DNA from: Mesorhizobium sp. NZP2298
GTDB lineage: Bacteria; Pseudomonadota; Alphaproteobacteria; Rhizobiales; Rhizobiaceae
Direction: 5' to 3'
NCBI RefSeq assembly: GCF_013170825.1
Contig: NZ_CP033365.1
Coordinates: 6,088,001 to 6,152,000 of the forward strand
DNA length: 64,000 nucleotides
The notes under the pieces were generated by a model that had not been told where the DNA came from, did no database searches, and saw only the letters and a list, made by a program, of their open reading frames with translations. Shown in pieces: positions 8,716-17,669 of the stretch; the stretch's first letter is position 1, and every line of letters starts with the position of its first letter. A program made the translations under genes and the position numbers.

Positions 8716-9029
8716 GTGGGGCCTTTGGGCGGTGTCACGGAAGTAGATCCGTCAATAAGATCGAGAAACGAGAGCATCGCCGTCACCATCATGCGCGCAC
8801 CTTGCTTCGTTCAACGGGAAGGATCGCATCCCTTCCTCGGTCAGCGTATTGACGACCGCGATAATCCTAAGGTCTGCCTGGTTGAAGGACATGATATCTG
8901 ACGCGTCCTCGTCTGGGCGACCATAGCTGGGAACCCTTGGCGCCGATGGAATGATTTTCTCCTGGCTGGTGGTAGCTACATCCTGCGGGCTAAGATTGTA
9001 TTATTTCAAACGGGGGCCCCTGCTCGACA
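8716..9029. other. intergenic, nothing recognised
   Basis: No convincing coding frame, repeat or hairpin terminator was found between the small-gene remnant and the end of the ABC ATPase gene. Short open frames here lack ribosome sites and family motifs. Confidence 0.5.
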
Positions 9030-9773
9030 CTACAGCCGGCCAGCCTCTACAATTCTCTGTAAAAATGCCTGTGTACGCTCCCTCTTCGGAGAACCGAAAA
9101 TCTGCTCCGGCGGCCCCTCCTCATGAACTTTGCCCTCAGCAAGAAAACAGACCTTGTTCGCCACTTCCCGCGCAAACCCCATCTCGTGCGTCGCCAGCAG
9201 CATGGTCATACCGTCTGCAGCAAGATCGCGCACGATGTTGAGCACCTCGGACACAAGCTCCGGATCAAGCGCGGAAGTGATCTCGTCGAGCAGCATGACC
9301 ATCGGGCCCATCGCCAATGCGCGGACGATGGCAACGCGTTGCTGCTGGCCACCAGACAGGCGGTCGGGATACTCCTTCGCCTTGTGAGCCAACCCGATGC
9401 GTTCGAGTAACGAGATGGCGGCAACCTCCGCATCCATGCGACCACGGTTCAGCACCTTCCGAGGCCCGAGCGTGACATTCTCCAGGACGGTCATATGCGG
9501 AAAGAGATTATAGCTTTGGAACACAATCCCGACGTCACGGCGCAGACCGTTGACATCGACGCCCGGGCCCGTGACGCGGTCGCCGTGAATGCGGATCTCA
9601 CCAGATCCAATCGGATCCAGTCCGTTGATGCAGCGAAGCAATGTCGACTTTCCGCAGCCTGATGCGCCGATAAGGCACACCACCTGATGCTCCTCGACTT
9701 CGAGGCTCAGCCCGTCAAAAACCTGGAAATCGCCATATCGCTTCGAGATGTCTTTTATTTCGATCATTGGCAT
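9030..9773 (-). CDS. amino-acid ABC transporter ATP-binding protein
   Basis: A 247-residue ATPase of the GlnQ/HisP group that drives polar amino acid uptake. The Walker A is GASGCGKSTLLR (about 35-46), the Q-loop VFQSYNLFPHMTVLENV, the signature LSGGQQQRVAIVRALA, the Walker B VMLLDEITSALDPE and the switch His ATHEMGFA. I use the ATG at 9773 with GAGG upstream; a TTG at 9779 is also possible. It is last in an operon with permease and binding protein. It may also serve the second, ATPase-less transporter at 17004-19148, which is inference. Confidence 0.95.
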   Translation of the reverse strand: MPMIEIKDISKRYGDFQVFDGLSLEVEEHQVVCLIGASGCGKSTLLRCINGLDPIGSGEIRIHGDRVTGPGVDVNGLRRDVGIVFQSYNLFPHMTVLENVTLGPRKVLNRGRMDAEVAAISLLERIGLAHKAKEYPDRLSGGQQQRVAIVRALAMGPMVMLLDEITSALDPELVSEVLNIVRDLAADGMTMLLATHEMGFAREVANKVCFLAEGKVHEEGPPEQIFGSPKRERTQAFLQRIVEAGRL

Positions 9774-9782
9774 GGACAAACC

Positions 9783-10919
9783 TCAGCCGGCACGTGTTCG
9801 ACGCTGGTCCTTTTCGATCATGCGATCGACGAAACGCGCCTGGGGGATTGTGATAACCACGAACAGGAAGGCCACCACTGTAACAGGCGAGAGGTTGAAG
9901 TGATTACTCGCCACGATCTTTGCCTGATTGAACGCGTCCACCGCCCCGATCACGTTGACCAGGGCAGTGTCCTTCTGCAGGCCAATGAAGTCATTGAGAA
10001 GCGGAGGCACGATACGCCGCACCGCCTGCGGGACGACGACGTAGCGCATCGTCTGGGCATAGGACAGGCCGAGGGAACGAGCCGCCGCCACCTGACTCCA
10101 ATGGATGCTTTCGATGCCGGCGCGATAGACTTCGGCGACATAGGCACCAAAGGTCAGCGTAAGCGCAAGAATGGCATAGGTCTCGACCGACAGGTCTTTC
10201 AACAGTGGAAGGTTGCTGAGGGGCAGGCCAAAGCCGATCAGATAGATCGTGATGATCGCAGGCATGCCACGGAAGACGTCTGTGTAGAAAGTCGCTATCG
10301 CACGCACCGGCCGCGCGGTCTCGCCGGGGATGAGGCGGGCGATGGCGACGACCAGTCCCCATATCAGCACGAAAACCTCCGCGACCACGAAGATGTAGAC
10401 GTTCGTCCAGAATGCGCGGAGCACAAGCGGGAACGATTCGAACATCAGTGGGACGAACAGGAAGGTTCGGCTGACTGCCAGGTCGTTGGCGACAAGGAAC
10501 TGCGCGAAGACCGCTGCGGTGACGACCAGCGCAGCAAACCCGAACGTGTAGTGGGCATAATCCAGCGCCTTTGACGTTGCGATCCGTGCCGCAACGAGAT
10601 CACCAGCCAAAAACGACAGGCGCGCAGATTTCGCGCGCGCCACGCTCTTGAGCGCGGGCCATAGCAAAAGAACCACGCACGCGCCTGTGACCAGAAGGAT
10701 GCTTCCGCAGAGAATGCGATCGATTCCGAGGGAAGTCGCAGCGTCGAAGAGATGCCTCAGCGTGGCCCAGGTCGAGCCGACGACGAAGAGCGCGACAATG
10801 GCGGCTGCAGTTCCCCACCCGCTCACGTCTCGCGGCGGTGTCGGCCCGCTGAATGTCCGTCTTTCGCTGAGGAGGCTAGAGCGCCTCCCCTCCAGTTGTC
10901 GCGGAATTGCCGTCATCAT
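9783..10919 (-). CDS. amino-acid ABC transporter permease with extended N-terminus
   Basis: 378 residues, longer than the usual 220-240 of HisM/GlnP permeases. The first about 170 residues hold extra hydrophobic segments (around 37-57, 72-92, 124-146). The conserved core follows, with TFYTDVFRGMPAIITIYLIG opening it and the EAA-type loop SIHWSQVAAARSLGLSYAQT near 270, which contacts the ATPase. This single permease would have to form a homodimer or pair with another permease. It lies 9 bases upstream of the ATPase gene. The substrate is a polar or charged amino acid or analogue by family; nothing more specific is visible. Confidence 0.9.
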   Translation of the reverse strand: MMTAIPRQLEGRRSSLLSERRTFSGPTPPRDVSGWGTAAAIVALFVVGSTWATLRHLFDAATSLGIDRILCGSILLVTGACVVLLLWPALKSVARAKSARLSFLAGDLVAARIATSKALDYAHYTFGFAALVVTAAVFAQFLVANDLAVSRTFLFVPLMFESFPLVLRAFWTNVYIFVVAEVFVLIWGLVVAIARLIPGETARPVRAIATFYTDVFRGMPAIITIYLIGFGLPLSNLPLLKDLSVETYAILALTLTFGAYVAEVYRAGIESIHWSQVAAARSLGLSYAQTMRYVVVPQAVRRIVPPLLNDFIGLQKDTALVNVIGAVDAFNQAKIVASNHFNLSPVTVVAFLFVVITIPQARFVDRMIEKDQRRTRAG

Positions 10920-10937
10920 TCTCTCGTCTCTGTTTGC

Positions 10938-11783
10938 TTACGGCTTCAGGTACGGGACCTTGGTCGGATCGGCGCCCCAGGCCTCGGCCAGATAGGTGGA
11001 GGCAAGTTTTGCCAATGTGCCGTCCTTGGCCATCTCATCGATGATCCTGTTCATGCCTTCCTTGTTTGGTGACGCTTTCGGATAGATCGCCCCATAGGAC
11101 TCGCCGGTCGAGTACTGACCCGCGACTTCGAGCGTCCCATTGGACTTCGACGCCTGACCGAGGATGATCGATGTATCGTTGACGGCGGCATCGATCTGGC
11201 CGGCAATCAGCGCGGCATACATACCCGGGTTTTCAGGATAGACCCTGATCTCGGCAGGTTTGATATGATCCGAGACAAAGCTCGCTCCGGTCGTGCCCTG
11301 GAGCACGCCGATGCGAAACGTCCTGATGGTTTCCTGATCGACCTTCACGCCCTTCTTCACCAGCACGCCGATGTCGGACGAAAAGTAGGGCACGGAGAAA
11401 TCGAGGACCTTCTTGCGCTCATCCGTGATGGAGATCGTCGCCATCGAAAGGTCTTTCTGCTTGTTCTGGTTGGCGATGAGTGCCGGGAACGAAGACGAGA
11501 TCACCTTGACTTTATCGAGCCCGGCACGATGCGCGATGTTTGCGGCGAGACAGAACTCGAAGCCATCCTTGATCTGGTCGACCGTGTCGCCATTCCACCA
11601 GGCCGGATTGGGCAGCGCTGTTTCGACTGTGATCTCACCGGGATTGACTGGCTGCAGAGAGACCGATCCCTTCTGGCCCGTCAGCACGCAGCCGGAAATA
11701 TCGTTGGCCTGAGCGCTGGCAACGCCCGCAGCGGAGAGGGCCAGTGCAACCAGAAGCGTCCGGGACGGCTTTGTGCTCTTCAT
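10938..11783 (-). CDS. amino-acid ABC transporter periplasmic binding protein
   Basis: 281 residues starting MKSTKPSRTLLVALALSAAG, a clear Sec signal peptide with cleavage near SAQA-ND. The mature part is a family 3 solute-binding protein: ITVETALPNPAWWNGDTVDQ, KDLSMATISITDERKKVLDF and the hinge segment QIDAAVNDTSIILG. The ATG at 11783 has AAGGAG upstream; the frame extends further but without signal-peptide character. It is the first gene of the operon and delivers ligand to the permease at 9783. Confidence 0.93.
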   Translation of the reverse strand: MKSTKPSRTLLVALALSAAGVASAQANDISGCVLTGQKGSVSLQPVNPGEITVETALPNPAWWNGDTVDQIKDGFEFCLAANIAHRAGLDKVKVISSSFPALIANQNKQKDLSMATISITDERKKVLDFSVPYFSSDIGVLVKKGVKVDQETIRTFRIGVLQGTTGASFVSDHIKPAEIRVYPENPGMYAALIAGQIDAAVNDTSIILGQASKSNGTLEVAGQYSTGESYGAIYPKASPNKEGMNRIIDEMAKDGTLAKLASTYLAEAWGADPTKVPYLKP

Positions 11784-12170
11784 CAGTTTGATCTCCTTTT
11801 GGCTGGTATTCGGAACCAGGTTTTGGCAGGTATTTCTGGAGTATCTGGTCGTCGTCGCCAGTCTCATCGCAAATTTTCAGAGCATGCCGTGACGTGAACC
11901 GTCACGGCGCTCTGCCAAGATGACGGAATGCACAACAGATCCAGATTTTCTTGGATGCGACTGTCAGATTACCGGATCGCGACCGGGCGGTCTGATCGCG
12001 GAAATCCTTGATGTACTTTATGGATGCCCGGTGAATATCTATCCTCGCGCTACCCAGATGCCCCTTGTTATCTTTGGCGTAGCTGCATTCGTATTAGATT
12101 TCGGATGCTAGCCATTCAAGCCGTCCTATGGCCCGTTGATAGGACCAGTCTTGGAGATGCACCCGGAACG
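11784..12170. other. intergenic, upstream region of the amino-acid ABC operon
   Basis: 387 bases between the binding-protein start and the end of the PaiB-like gene, both on the minus strand. The promoter of the ABC operon should lie here. I see no clear sigma-70 boxes, operator palindrome or gene. Confidence 0.5.
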
Positions 12171-12779
12171 TCATCGCGTATCCATAAGACTCGGATTGAA
12201 CCGCCTCATCCAGCCGGCAAGCGCCTCATCGCCGACACCTTGTACAATGGTCTGCAGCGTGTCAGGCGTCTCGTCCTGACCCAGCTTGAACCGCGCTTGA
12301 ATGGATCGGATCGGCGCCCGAAAACCGATGACCGCAGCGCGAAGGCTTTGATACCGGGATCCTAGATCGGCGATCGACCATGGTTCCTTCCGCTCGCGCT
12401 CCATATGCGCGACAACGCGCTCAAGAGACTCGTCGGTCAGCCTGTCATCCAGCTGCACCTCCGCCACCACGTGCGCGACGGCGAAGTTCCAGGTCGGCGC
12501 CCAGTCCTTCTTCCCGGCTGTGCCGGGGGAAATGTAGCCATTGGCGCCTCGAAAGATGAACAATGCCGCGGGGTCCCGGTGCAGTATGCCTGCATGAGGC
12601 CCGTTCCGTGGCAGGTGACCGGTCAGACTCACCGGCGTCCCATTCGCGTCCAGATCGAGCAGCATCGGCATTTCGCTGACGATGTAGCCTGGTGAACTCG
12701 ATACGATGGATGCCAGTGGGTAGGCGTCGATCAGGTCCTCGAGATCGCGGTTCGTCCATATCTCGAATTTTCCTGCCAT
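12171..12779 (-). CDS. PaiB family FMN-binding negative transcriptional regulator
   Basis: A 202-residue protein of the PaiB split-barrel family (FMN-binding-like fold). Recognisable parts are SSSPGYIVSEMPMLLDLDANG, SLTGHLPRNGPHAGILHRDP and KKDWAPTWNFAVAHVVAEV, the latter two lining the flavin-like site. Bacillus PaiB was described as a repressor of sporulation and protease genes; for most members the role is unknown. Start 12779 is chosen for the GGAG 8 bases upstream; 12806 would add 9 residues without a ribosome site. A perfect inverted repeat lies 30 bases upstream. Confidence 0.85.
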   Translation of the reverse strand: MAGKFEIWTNRDLEDLIDAYPLASIVSSSPGYIVSEMPMLLDLDANGTPVSLTGHLPRNGPHAGILHRDPAALFIFRGANGYISPGTAGKKDWAPTWNFAVAHVVAEVQLDDRLTDESLERVVAHMERERKEPWSIADLGSRYQSLRAAVIGFRAPIRSIQARFKLGQDETPDTLQTIVQGVGDEALAGWMRRFNPSLMDTR

Positions 12780-12808
12780 GTCGAAACTCCAAAGGTGCGA
12801 AGACATAT

Positions 12809-12827
12809 GGCACGCAATCAGCGTGCC
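12809..12827. promoter_or_regulatory. 19-bp inverted repeat upstream of the PaiB-like gene
   Basis: GGCACGC-aatca-GCGTGCC, perfect 7-base arms with a 5-base spacer, 30 bases upstream of the start at 12779. There is no T tract after it, so an operator is likelier than a terminator. Confidence 0.45.
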
Positions 12828-13283
12828 TGTTCCAGCTGAACCATCCAGCCATCAGCCTATCGGGATTGACTTGTGAGCTGCGCGATCGCTCATCGGGGTT
12901 TACCCGGAGGCTCCCGATGCCAGCGCGTCACACCGTCGCCGCCACCCATATCCGTCCGACCTGGTCGGAGGTTAACCTTCCCGGCTCAGCCAGCCTGCTC
13001 TTTAGAGAGCGGAGACGCGCAAATATTACAACGTCCGCCGTGGCCACTTTGTATGACCACCCACCCTCGCAAGGGCGACCCGCCGATCGCGTTCTAACGT
13101 CCCTGTTGAGGGCCCGAGCCGCGTTCCAGGTGGTCTTACCGGCGGCCCAACCCACGCCTTGCACATGCCCTCTACGGCAAATAGTGGGACTCAGATGAGA
13201 ACAGGTCCGCCTGCCCGCACTCGTTCTCATCGTGTGGATCATGCTGCGGCGATTTCGAACGGCAGTAACGGAGGAGATTGCAC
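12828..13283. other. intergenic between PaiB-like gene and ligase, nothing recognised
   Basis: About 455 bases between two divergent genes. Open frames exist on both strands but have no ribosome sites or family motifs. The promoter of the ligase operon should be near the right end; a strong ribosome site GGAGGAG is at 13270-13276. Confidence 0.5.
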
Positions 13284-14882
13284 ATGGCCCGCAACATGGC
13301 GCGAACGCATCATGACGACCTCAATCGCTTCAACGAGCTACAAGGATTGACCATACCCGATCTGCTGCGCGAACGCGCGCGGCAGTATCCTTTCAATCTG
13401 GCCCTGTCAGCGCAGAGTTTTCGTGGGCACCGTGATCGGATCACCTTTGCACAGCTCGAAATCCGGATGGAGGCAGTCGCCCAGGGTCTTGCCCGACGAG
13501 GCGTAAGAAAGGGCGATCGCGTCGCCCTTTTCCTCTCCAACGACGCGGTGCGAGAATGCATCCTCACAGCTGTCGGCTGCTACCGGCTGGCGGCAATTGT
13601 TGCGCCCATGAATGTCCGGGCTTCCGACGAAGAACTCGGCCACGCGCTCGGCCTGGTTCAGCCATCACACATCGTCACGATGCAGTCTGGTGCCGAACGT
13701 ATTGGAAGACTCTACCCGACGGCACAGCTGATCCTTTTGGAAGGGAAGCAAGGCGAAGACGGCACCTGGCCTGAACCGGAGCGGGAGTTCCGCCAGGGCT
13801 TACTGCCAGACGTCGCGGCGTCAGAGGACCCAAGCGTTCTGCTTCTTACATCTGGAACCACTGCACGTTCGAAAGCCGTAACCCATTGTCACCGCAGCCA
13901 GCTCTATACGGGTTACGCAATCGGCGGGGCCATAGGGCTCACTGACAGGGATACGTACCAGGGTGCGTGGCCGATCTACACCAGCTCAGTGCTCAATCTT
14001 GCCTGCATGGCGGCCTGGGTCAGCGGCGCCGGAGTCGTACTGGAGGGTGCCAGCCTGAACAATGCAGAGCGCCTTCGACTGATCGAGACCGAAGGTACGA
14101 CTGTCTATCACGGTGTTACAGCACCGCTGCATTTTATGATCGAGGAGTATCCGAACGACGGCTACGACCTGCGTCGCGTTCGCCGGATCGGCTATGGCGG
14201 CGCTGCCATGCCACGGGAGATTATCGAGAAGTTCAGCAAGAGACTGCCCTGGGCGGATCAGGTTCACATCTGGGCAATGACGGAAACCGGTCCTGCGGGT
14301 TCCTATCTGCCGCCGTGGTTCCTCCCACGAAAGGCGGGTTGCATAGGTATTGCCCAGCCTGGCTGTGCAGTCCAGGTCGTGGATGATCATGGCAAGCCGG
14401 TTGCGGACGGCGAGCCTGGAGAGATCGCTTTCGCGGGGCCGTCGGCAGCGTTGGGATATTGGCGCGATCCGGAAGCGACAGACCAGACCTTCGTCGATGG
14501 ATGGATCCGCACCGGCGACATCGGCATGATCGATGACGAAGGCCACATGCACTTTCTCGATCGCAAGAAGGACATCATCAATCGCGGCGGGCTCAAGATT
14601 GCCTCCGCCGCCGTCGAAGACGTGATCTACCGGTTTCCAGGAGTAGCCGAGGCAGCTGTGATCGCAGTGCCTCACCCCGGCCTGGGTGAGGACATCGCCG
14701 CCTGCGTCGTCGCGGCACCTGGTACGACGCTCGACTTGGACAAGATCCGCGCCCACTGCGCCAGATATCTGGCTGACTATGAAACCCCGCGCAAATGGCA
14801 TGTGCTCGATGCGCTGCCGAAGAACCCGATGGGGAAAATCCTCAAACGGGACCTGCGTCAGCAAATAATCGAACGGATGTGA
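13284..14882 (+). CDS. adenylate-forming acyl-CoA synthetase/ligase
   Basis: 532 residues of the ANL superfamily, which activates a carboxylic acid with ATP to an acyl-adenylate and transfers it to CoA. Core motifs are present: LLTSGTTARSKAV (P-loop, about 187-199), WAMTETGPAG (A5), GWIRTGDIGMID (A7), DRKKDIINRGGLKI (A8 hinge) and PMGKILKRDL with the catalytic Lys (A10). The ATG at 13284 is 7 bases after GGAGGAG. The A4 region does not let me name the acid. It is 4 bases ahead of an alpha/beta hydrolase and close to amino-acid-type uptake genes. Confidence 0.9.
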   Translation: MARNMARTHHDDLNRFNELQGLTIPDLLRERARQYPFNLALSAQSFRGHRDRITFAQLEIRMEAVAQGLARRGVRKGDRVALFLSNDAVRECILTAVGCYRLAAIVAPMNVRASDEELGHALGLVQPSHIVTMQSGAERIGRLYPTAQLILLEGKQGEDGTWPEPEREFRQGLLPDVAASEDPSVLLLTSGTTARSKAVTHCHRSQLYTGYAIGGAIGLTDRDTYQGAWPIYTSSVLNLACMAAWVSGAGVVLEGASLNNAERLRLIETEGTTVYHGVTAPLHFMIEEYPNDGYDLRRVRRIGYGGAAMPREIIEKFSKRLPWADQVHIWAMTETGPAGSYLPPWFLPRKAGCIGIAQPGCAVQVVDDHGKPVADGEPGEIAFAGPSAALGYWRDPEATDQTFVDGWIRTGDIGMIDDEGHMHFLDRKKDIINRGGLKIASAAVEDVIYRFPGVAEAAVIAVPHPGLGEDIAACVVAAPGTTLDLDKIRAHCARYLADYETPRKWHVLDALPKNPMGKILKRDLRQQIIERM

Positions 14883-14886
14883 GCAG

Positions 14887-15858
14887 ATGACAGTCGAAAT
14901 GACCACTACGGACCCGCTTTCGCGCCTCGATCCGGAGATCGCAGAATTCGTGCGCCGGAGCGACGCTGCCGGAGCCGGTTCGCCAGCTCTGGGCGACGTC
15001 CCACCAGCGGTGTCGCGCAAGGCGGCCGAACTGGCGCGCGCGCAATGGTATGAGGGCGGTCCGGGAATGGCGGAAATCCTCGATATGGATGTGCCGACCT
15101 CCTATGGACCGATTCACATTCGAATCTACAAGCCAAAGGAAATCCGCGGCAGTGGCTGCTTCGTCTACCTTCCAGGTGGCGGGTGGGCCCTGTTCAGCAC
15201 CATCACGCATGATCGCCTTATGCGCGAATATGCAGCGCGGACGGGGATGATCGTTATTGGCGTCGATTACACGCGCGCGCCGGAGGTGAGGTTTCCGCGC
15301 CCCGTCGAAGAAGTCGACGACGTCCTCGGATGGCTGTTCGATCATGCCGGCGAACTGGGCTTCTCGGCGGATCAGGTAGCGCTTGGCGGCGACAGCGCCG
15401 GCGGCAATCTTGTAGCAGCCTGCTGTATCTGCAGGCGTGACGAGGGCAGGAAGCTGCCCGCATGCACGGTCTACAACTACGGTTCATTCGATATGGGCGA
15501 GTTCAAATCGTCCGTCCTTAAATACGGCGGTGGCGCATATCTCCTGGGAAGCCATGAAATGCTCTGGTTCAAAATGAATTACTTCAACACGGCCGAGGAA
15601 ATGTTGCATCCATGGGCGAGCCCGCTGCGGGCAGCCAAGACCGGTCTGCCCGCAACTTTCATGGCGATCGCCGAATTCGACCCGCTCTATGATGACAACC
15701 TTGCCTGGGCCAAAGCGCTCAGGGACACGGGCGTCGACGTTACGGCCGTGGTCTATCCTGGAACCGTTCATAGTTTTCTAGAGGCCATGTCCATCGCTGA
15801 GGTTAGCCGCCGAGCCATCGCCGAGACGTCCGTCTGGCTCTCCGGCATGATAGCGTGA
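14887..15858 (+). CDS. alpha/beta hydrolase of the HSL (fold-3) family
   Basis: 323 residues. The oxyanion motif is LPGGGWALF, where most of the family has HGGG, so the first His is replaced by Pro. The nucleophile elbow is GGDSAGGNL, and the late part has IAEFDPLYDD (Asp) and YPGTVHSFLE (His), completing a Ser-Asp-His triad. These enzymes hydrolyse small esters. The gene starts 4 bases after the ligase, so it probably removes or supplies an acyl group in the same pathway; this is inference. It is convergent with the triple-Rid gene. Confidence 0.88.
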   Translation: MTVEMTTTDPLSRLDPEIAEFVRRSDAAGAGSPALGDVPPAVSRKAAELARAQWYEGGPGMAEILDMDVPTSYGPIHIRIYKPKEIRGSGCFVYLPGGGWALFSTITHDRLMREYAARTGMIVIGVDYTRAPEVRFPRPVEEVDDVLGWLFDHAGELGFSADQVALGGDSAGGNLVAACCICRRDEGRKLPACTVYNYGSFDMGEFKSSVLKYGGGAYLLGSHEMLWFKMNYFNTAEEMLHPWASPLRAAKTGLPATFMAIAEFDPLYDDNLAWAKALRDTGVDVTAVVYPGTVHSFLEAMSIAEVSRRAIAETSVWLSGMIA

Positions 15859-15898
15859 CGAAATCCAGGCTCGTTGCGCGACAGCGGCGATACAGACT

Positions 15899-16999
15899 TC
15901 ATCCGATCAATTTGACGCTTATAAGCGCATCCGATCTGCAGAAGCTCTTAACGGGCAAACCAGTCGATGCTGGCCCTGGCTTCGAATAGTAGCGGTTTCT
16001 GACCGCCATATTGTCATGCAGTTCTTCGGCGGAGCTGCTGGAGACATAGTACGTGGTCGATTTGCGGACTGCTGCAAATCCTAGTCCTGAAGCCTTCAGG
16101 ACGTGTTCGATTGCTGTCATGATCGCTTCGGTCTGTGCAACCAGCCCTCTGGTGCCCGAATTGTCGCGTCCGTCGATGTAAAAACGATCGTCGCAATGCC
16201 GAAAGTTTACCTCGATGGACCCGTCCTCTGTCCCGCGAACGCCCATCGTAACCGAATGATGGCTCACTGGTGCCTTGCAAAATGTGAACTCGGCCATGGC
16301 CCAGTACCCATCGAATTCGGTGTTCACGACATCACACCTGCTCCAGCAAAGGCCCGTCAGGATTGCCGCATCGACCAGTGCCAACGCGCTTTCGTCGCCA
16401 ACAAACCATTGCACGGAAAGCATGTTTTGCGTGGACAGCCCCGCTTCCGTGGCAAGGTAATCCAGCGCCGCCGAAAGTGAACCTCGGTCAACGGACGGGT
16501 TCCTGGCGCTCAGATTTGCCCAGAGCAGGGTCCCGGTATCGACGACCTCGAGTTCGATGCCGCTCTTCTGATCGATGATTTTCCTATGTTCCTTGTCCGA
16601 AGACGCGCCAAAGACGTCTACCTCGACCAACATGCCGTCGTAGTAGAAATAGGGTATGGCTACGGGTGTGATCAGGACGTTCTTGCCAAATTGCTGTCCG
16701 AACAGATTGATCAGAGCTTCGGCGTCACCATCCTTTGTCTTGACGTAGTAGACGACCAGCCGGCCGACATCCGAGACATCGCAGCCCATCTCGGCAATGA
16801 AGCGTCTGATAAAGCCGACAACGGCGACTGCCTGTTTGAGCAGATCCCCTGGATCCAATACTTGCCCGATGCTATCGAGTGGGCATTGACCACAGGACCA
16901 GAGGAGATCGCCATCCTTCACAAAAAGCGAGTAGGGATGTTCAATTCTCATTTTCCAGACGTCGTCGAACGACAGGAAACTCAAAGATCGTCTGTGCAT
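15899..16999 (-). CDS. tandem triple Rid (YjgF/RidA)-like protein
   Basis: 366 residues that read as three Rid-like modules in a row. Each has a core strand (GDLLWSCGQCPLD near 34, GTLLWANLSARNP near 150, DRFYIDGRDNSG near 260), a helix, and a second strand block (DVGRLVVYYVK, QNMLSVQWFVGD, AAVRKSTTYYVSS). Canonical RidA is a homotrimer of about 130 residues per chain that deaminates reactive enamine/imine intermediates. The catalytic Arg of RidA is not obvious at the equivalent places. Start 16999 is 4 bases after the permease stop. It is last in an amino-acid-type ABC operon, so it may act on an intermediate of the imported compound. Confidence 0.75.
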   Translation of the reverse strand: MHRRSLSFLSFDDVWKMRIEHPYSLFVKDGDLLWSCGQCPLDSIGQVLDPGDLLKQAVAVVGFIRRFIAEMGCDVSDVGRLVVYYVKTKDGDAEALINLFGQQFGKNVLITPVAIPYFYYDGMLVEVDVFGASSDKEHRKIIDQKSGIELEVVDTGTLLWANLSARNPSVDRGSLSAALDYLATEAGLSTQNMLSVQWFVGDESALALVDAAILTGLCWSRCDVVNTEFDGYWAMAEFTFCKAPVSHHSVTMGVRGTEDGSIEVNFRHCDDRFYIDGRDNSGTRGLVAQTEAIMTAIEHVLKASGLGFAAVRKSTTYYVSSSSAEELHDNMAVRNRYYSKPGPASTGLPVKSFCRSDALISVKLIG

Positions 17000-17003
17000 G
17001 GAC

Positions 17004-17669
17004 CTAACGGCTCTTCCGGCTGGCGCCATTTGCGTTGTTCAGGTGGCGGGCGAGAAGGCTAAGGGGGAAGATGAGGAGGAAGAACAGGATCGCGACGCCA
17101 GTAAGCGGCTCCAGGTACCGGAAGGATGCGGAACCATTTGTGTAGGCAGCATAGGCGACCTCGTTTACCCCGATCGCTGCCAGCAAAGTCGTGGCCTTCA
17201 ACAGGTCGGTAAAGTAGTTCACCACCGCCGGAAGCATCTTCCTGGTGGCCTGAGGCATGATGATGTGAAACCACACCACATACCGGGGCAGCCCCAAAGA
17301 GGCGGAAGCCTCCCACTGGCCACGGTCAATCGAGAGAATTCCACCTCTGACGATCTCCGCCATATATCCGCCGCCGATCAATCCGAGGGCTCCGATCCCG
17401 CATGTGAGGCCGGACAAGTTCGCACCCACCAGGATCGGCATGCAGTAATAAGCCCAGAATATCGCGATGATTTCCGGGGTGGCCCGGGCGACCTGAACGA
17501 ACCCTCCGGCCGCTTTTGCAATCGATCGTCTTGGCGAAAAAGACGCAGCGCTCAGGCCCAAGCCCAATCCAGTTGCAATGAGGAATGCAGCAATCGTGAC
17601 CAGGATTGTCGTGCCTAGACCTATGACGAGATCCGGCGTCGCATTGAGAAGTAACGTGTAGTCGAACAT
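17004..17669 (-). CDS. amino-acid ABC transporter permease (HisM/GlnP type)
   Basis: 221 residues, the usual length for polar amino acid permeases. Hydrophobic segments are near 20-42, 55-75, 85-105 and 185-207. The ATPase-contact loop reads SIDRGQWEASASLGLPRYVV. The ATG overlaps the stop of the preceding permease (TGATG), so the two should form a heterodimer. No ATPase gene is in this operon. Confidence 0.93.
   Translation of the reverse strand: MFDYTLLLNATPDLVIGLGTTILVTIAAFLIATGLGLGLSAASFSPRRSIAKAAGGFVQVARATPEIIAIFWAYYCMPILVGANLSGLTCGIGALGLIGGGYMAEIVRGGILSIDRGQWEASASLGLPRYVVWFHIIMPQATRKMLPAVVNYFTDLLKATTLLAAIGVNEVAYAAYTNGSASFRYLEPLTGVAILFFLLIFPLSLLARHLNNANGASRKSR

Noticed and set aside
9687..10574. 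A 295-residue plus-strand frame antisense to the amino-acid permease
   Set aside because: Composition is His/Arg/Asp-rich without motifs; the minus strand carries the recognisable permease and ATPase.
12692..13198. A 168-residue plus-strand frame ahead of the ligase gene
   Set aside because: It begins antisense to the PaiB-like gene, lacks a ribosome site and has low-complexity Arg/Pro content.
13986..15020. A 344-residue minus-strand frame across the ligase and esterase genes
   Set aside because: It is antisense to two strongly supported genes and shows no family motif.
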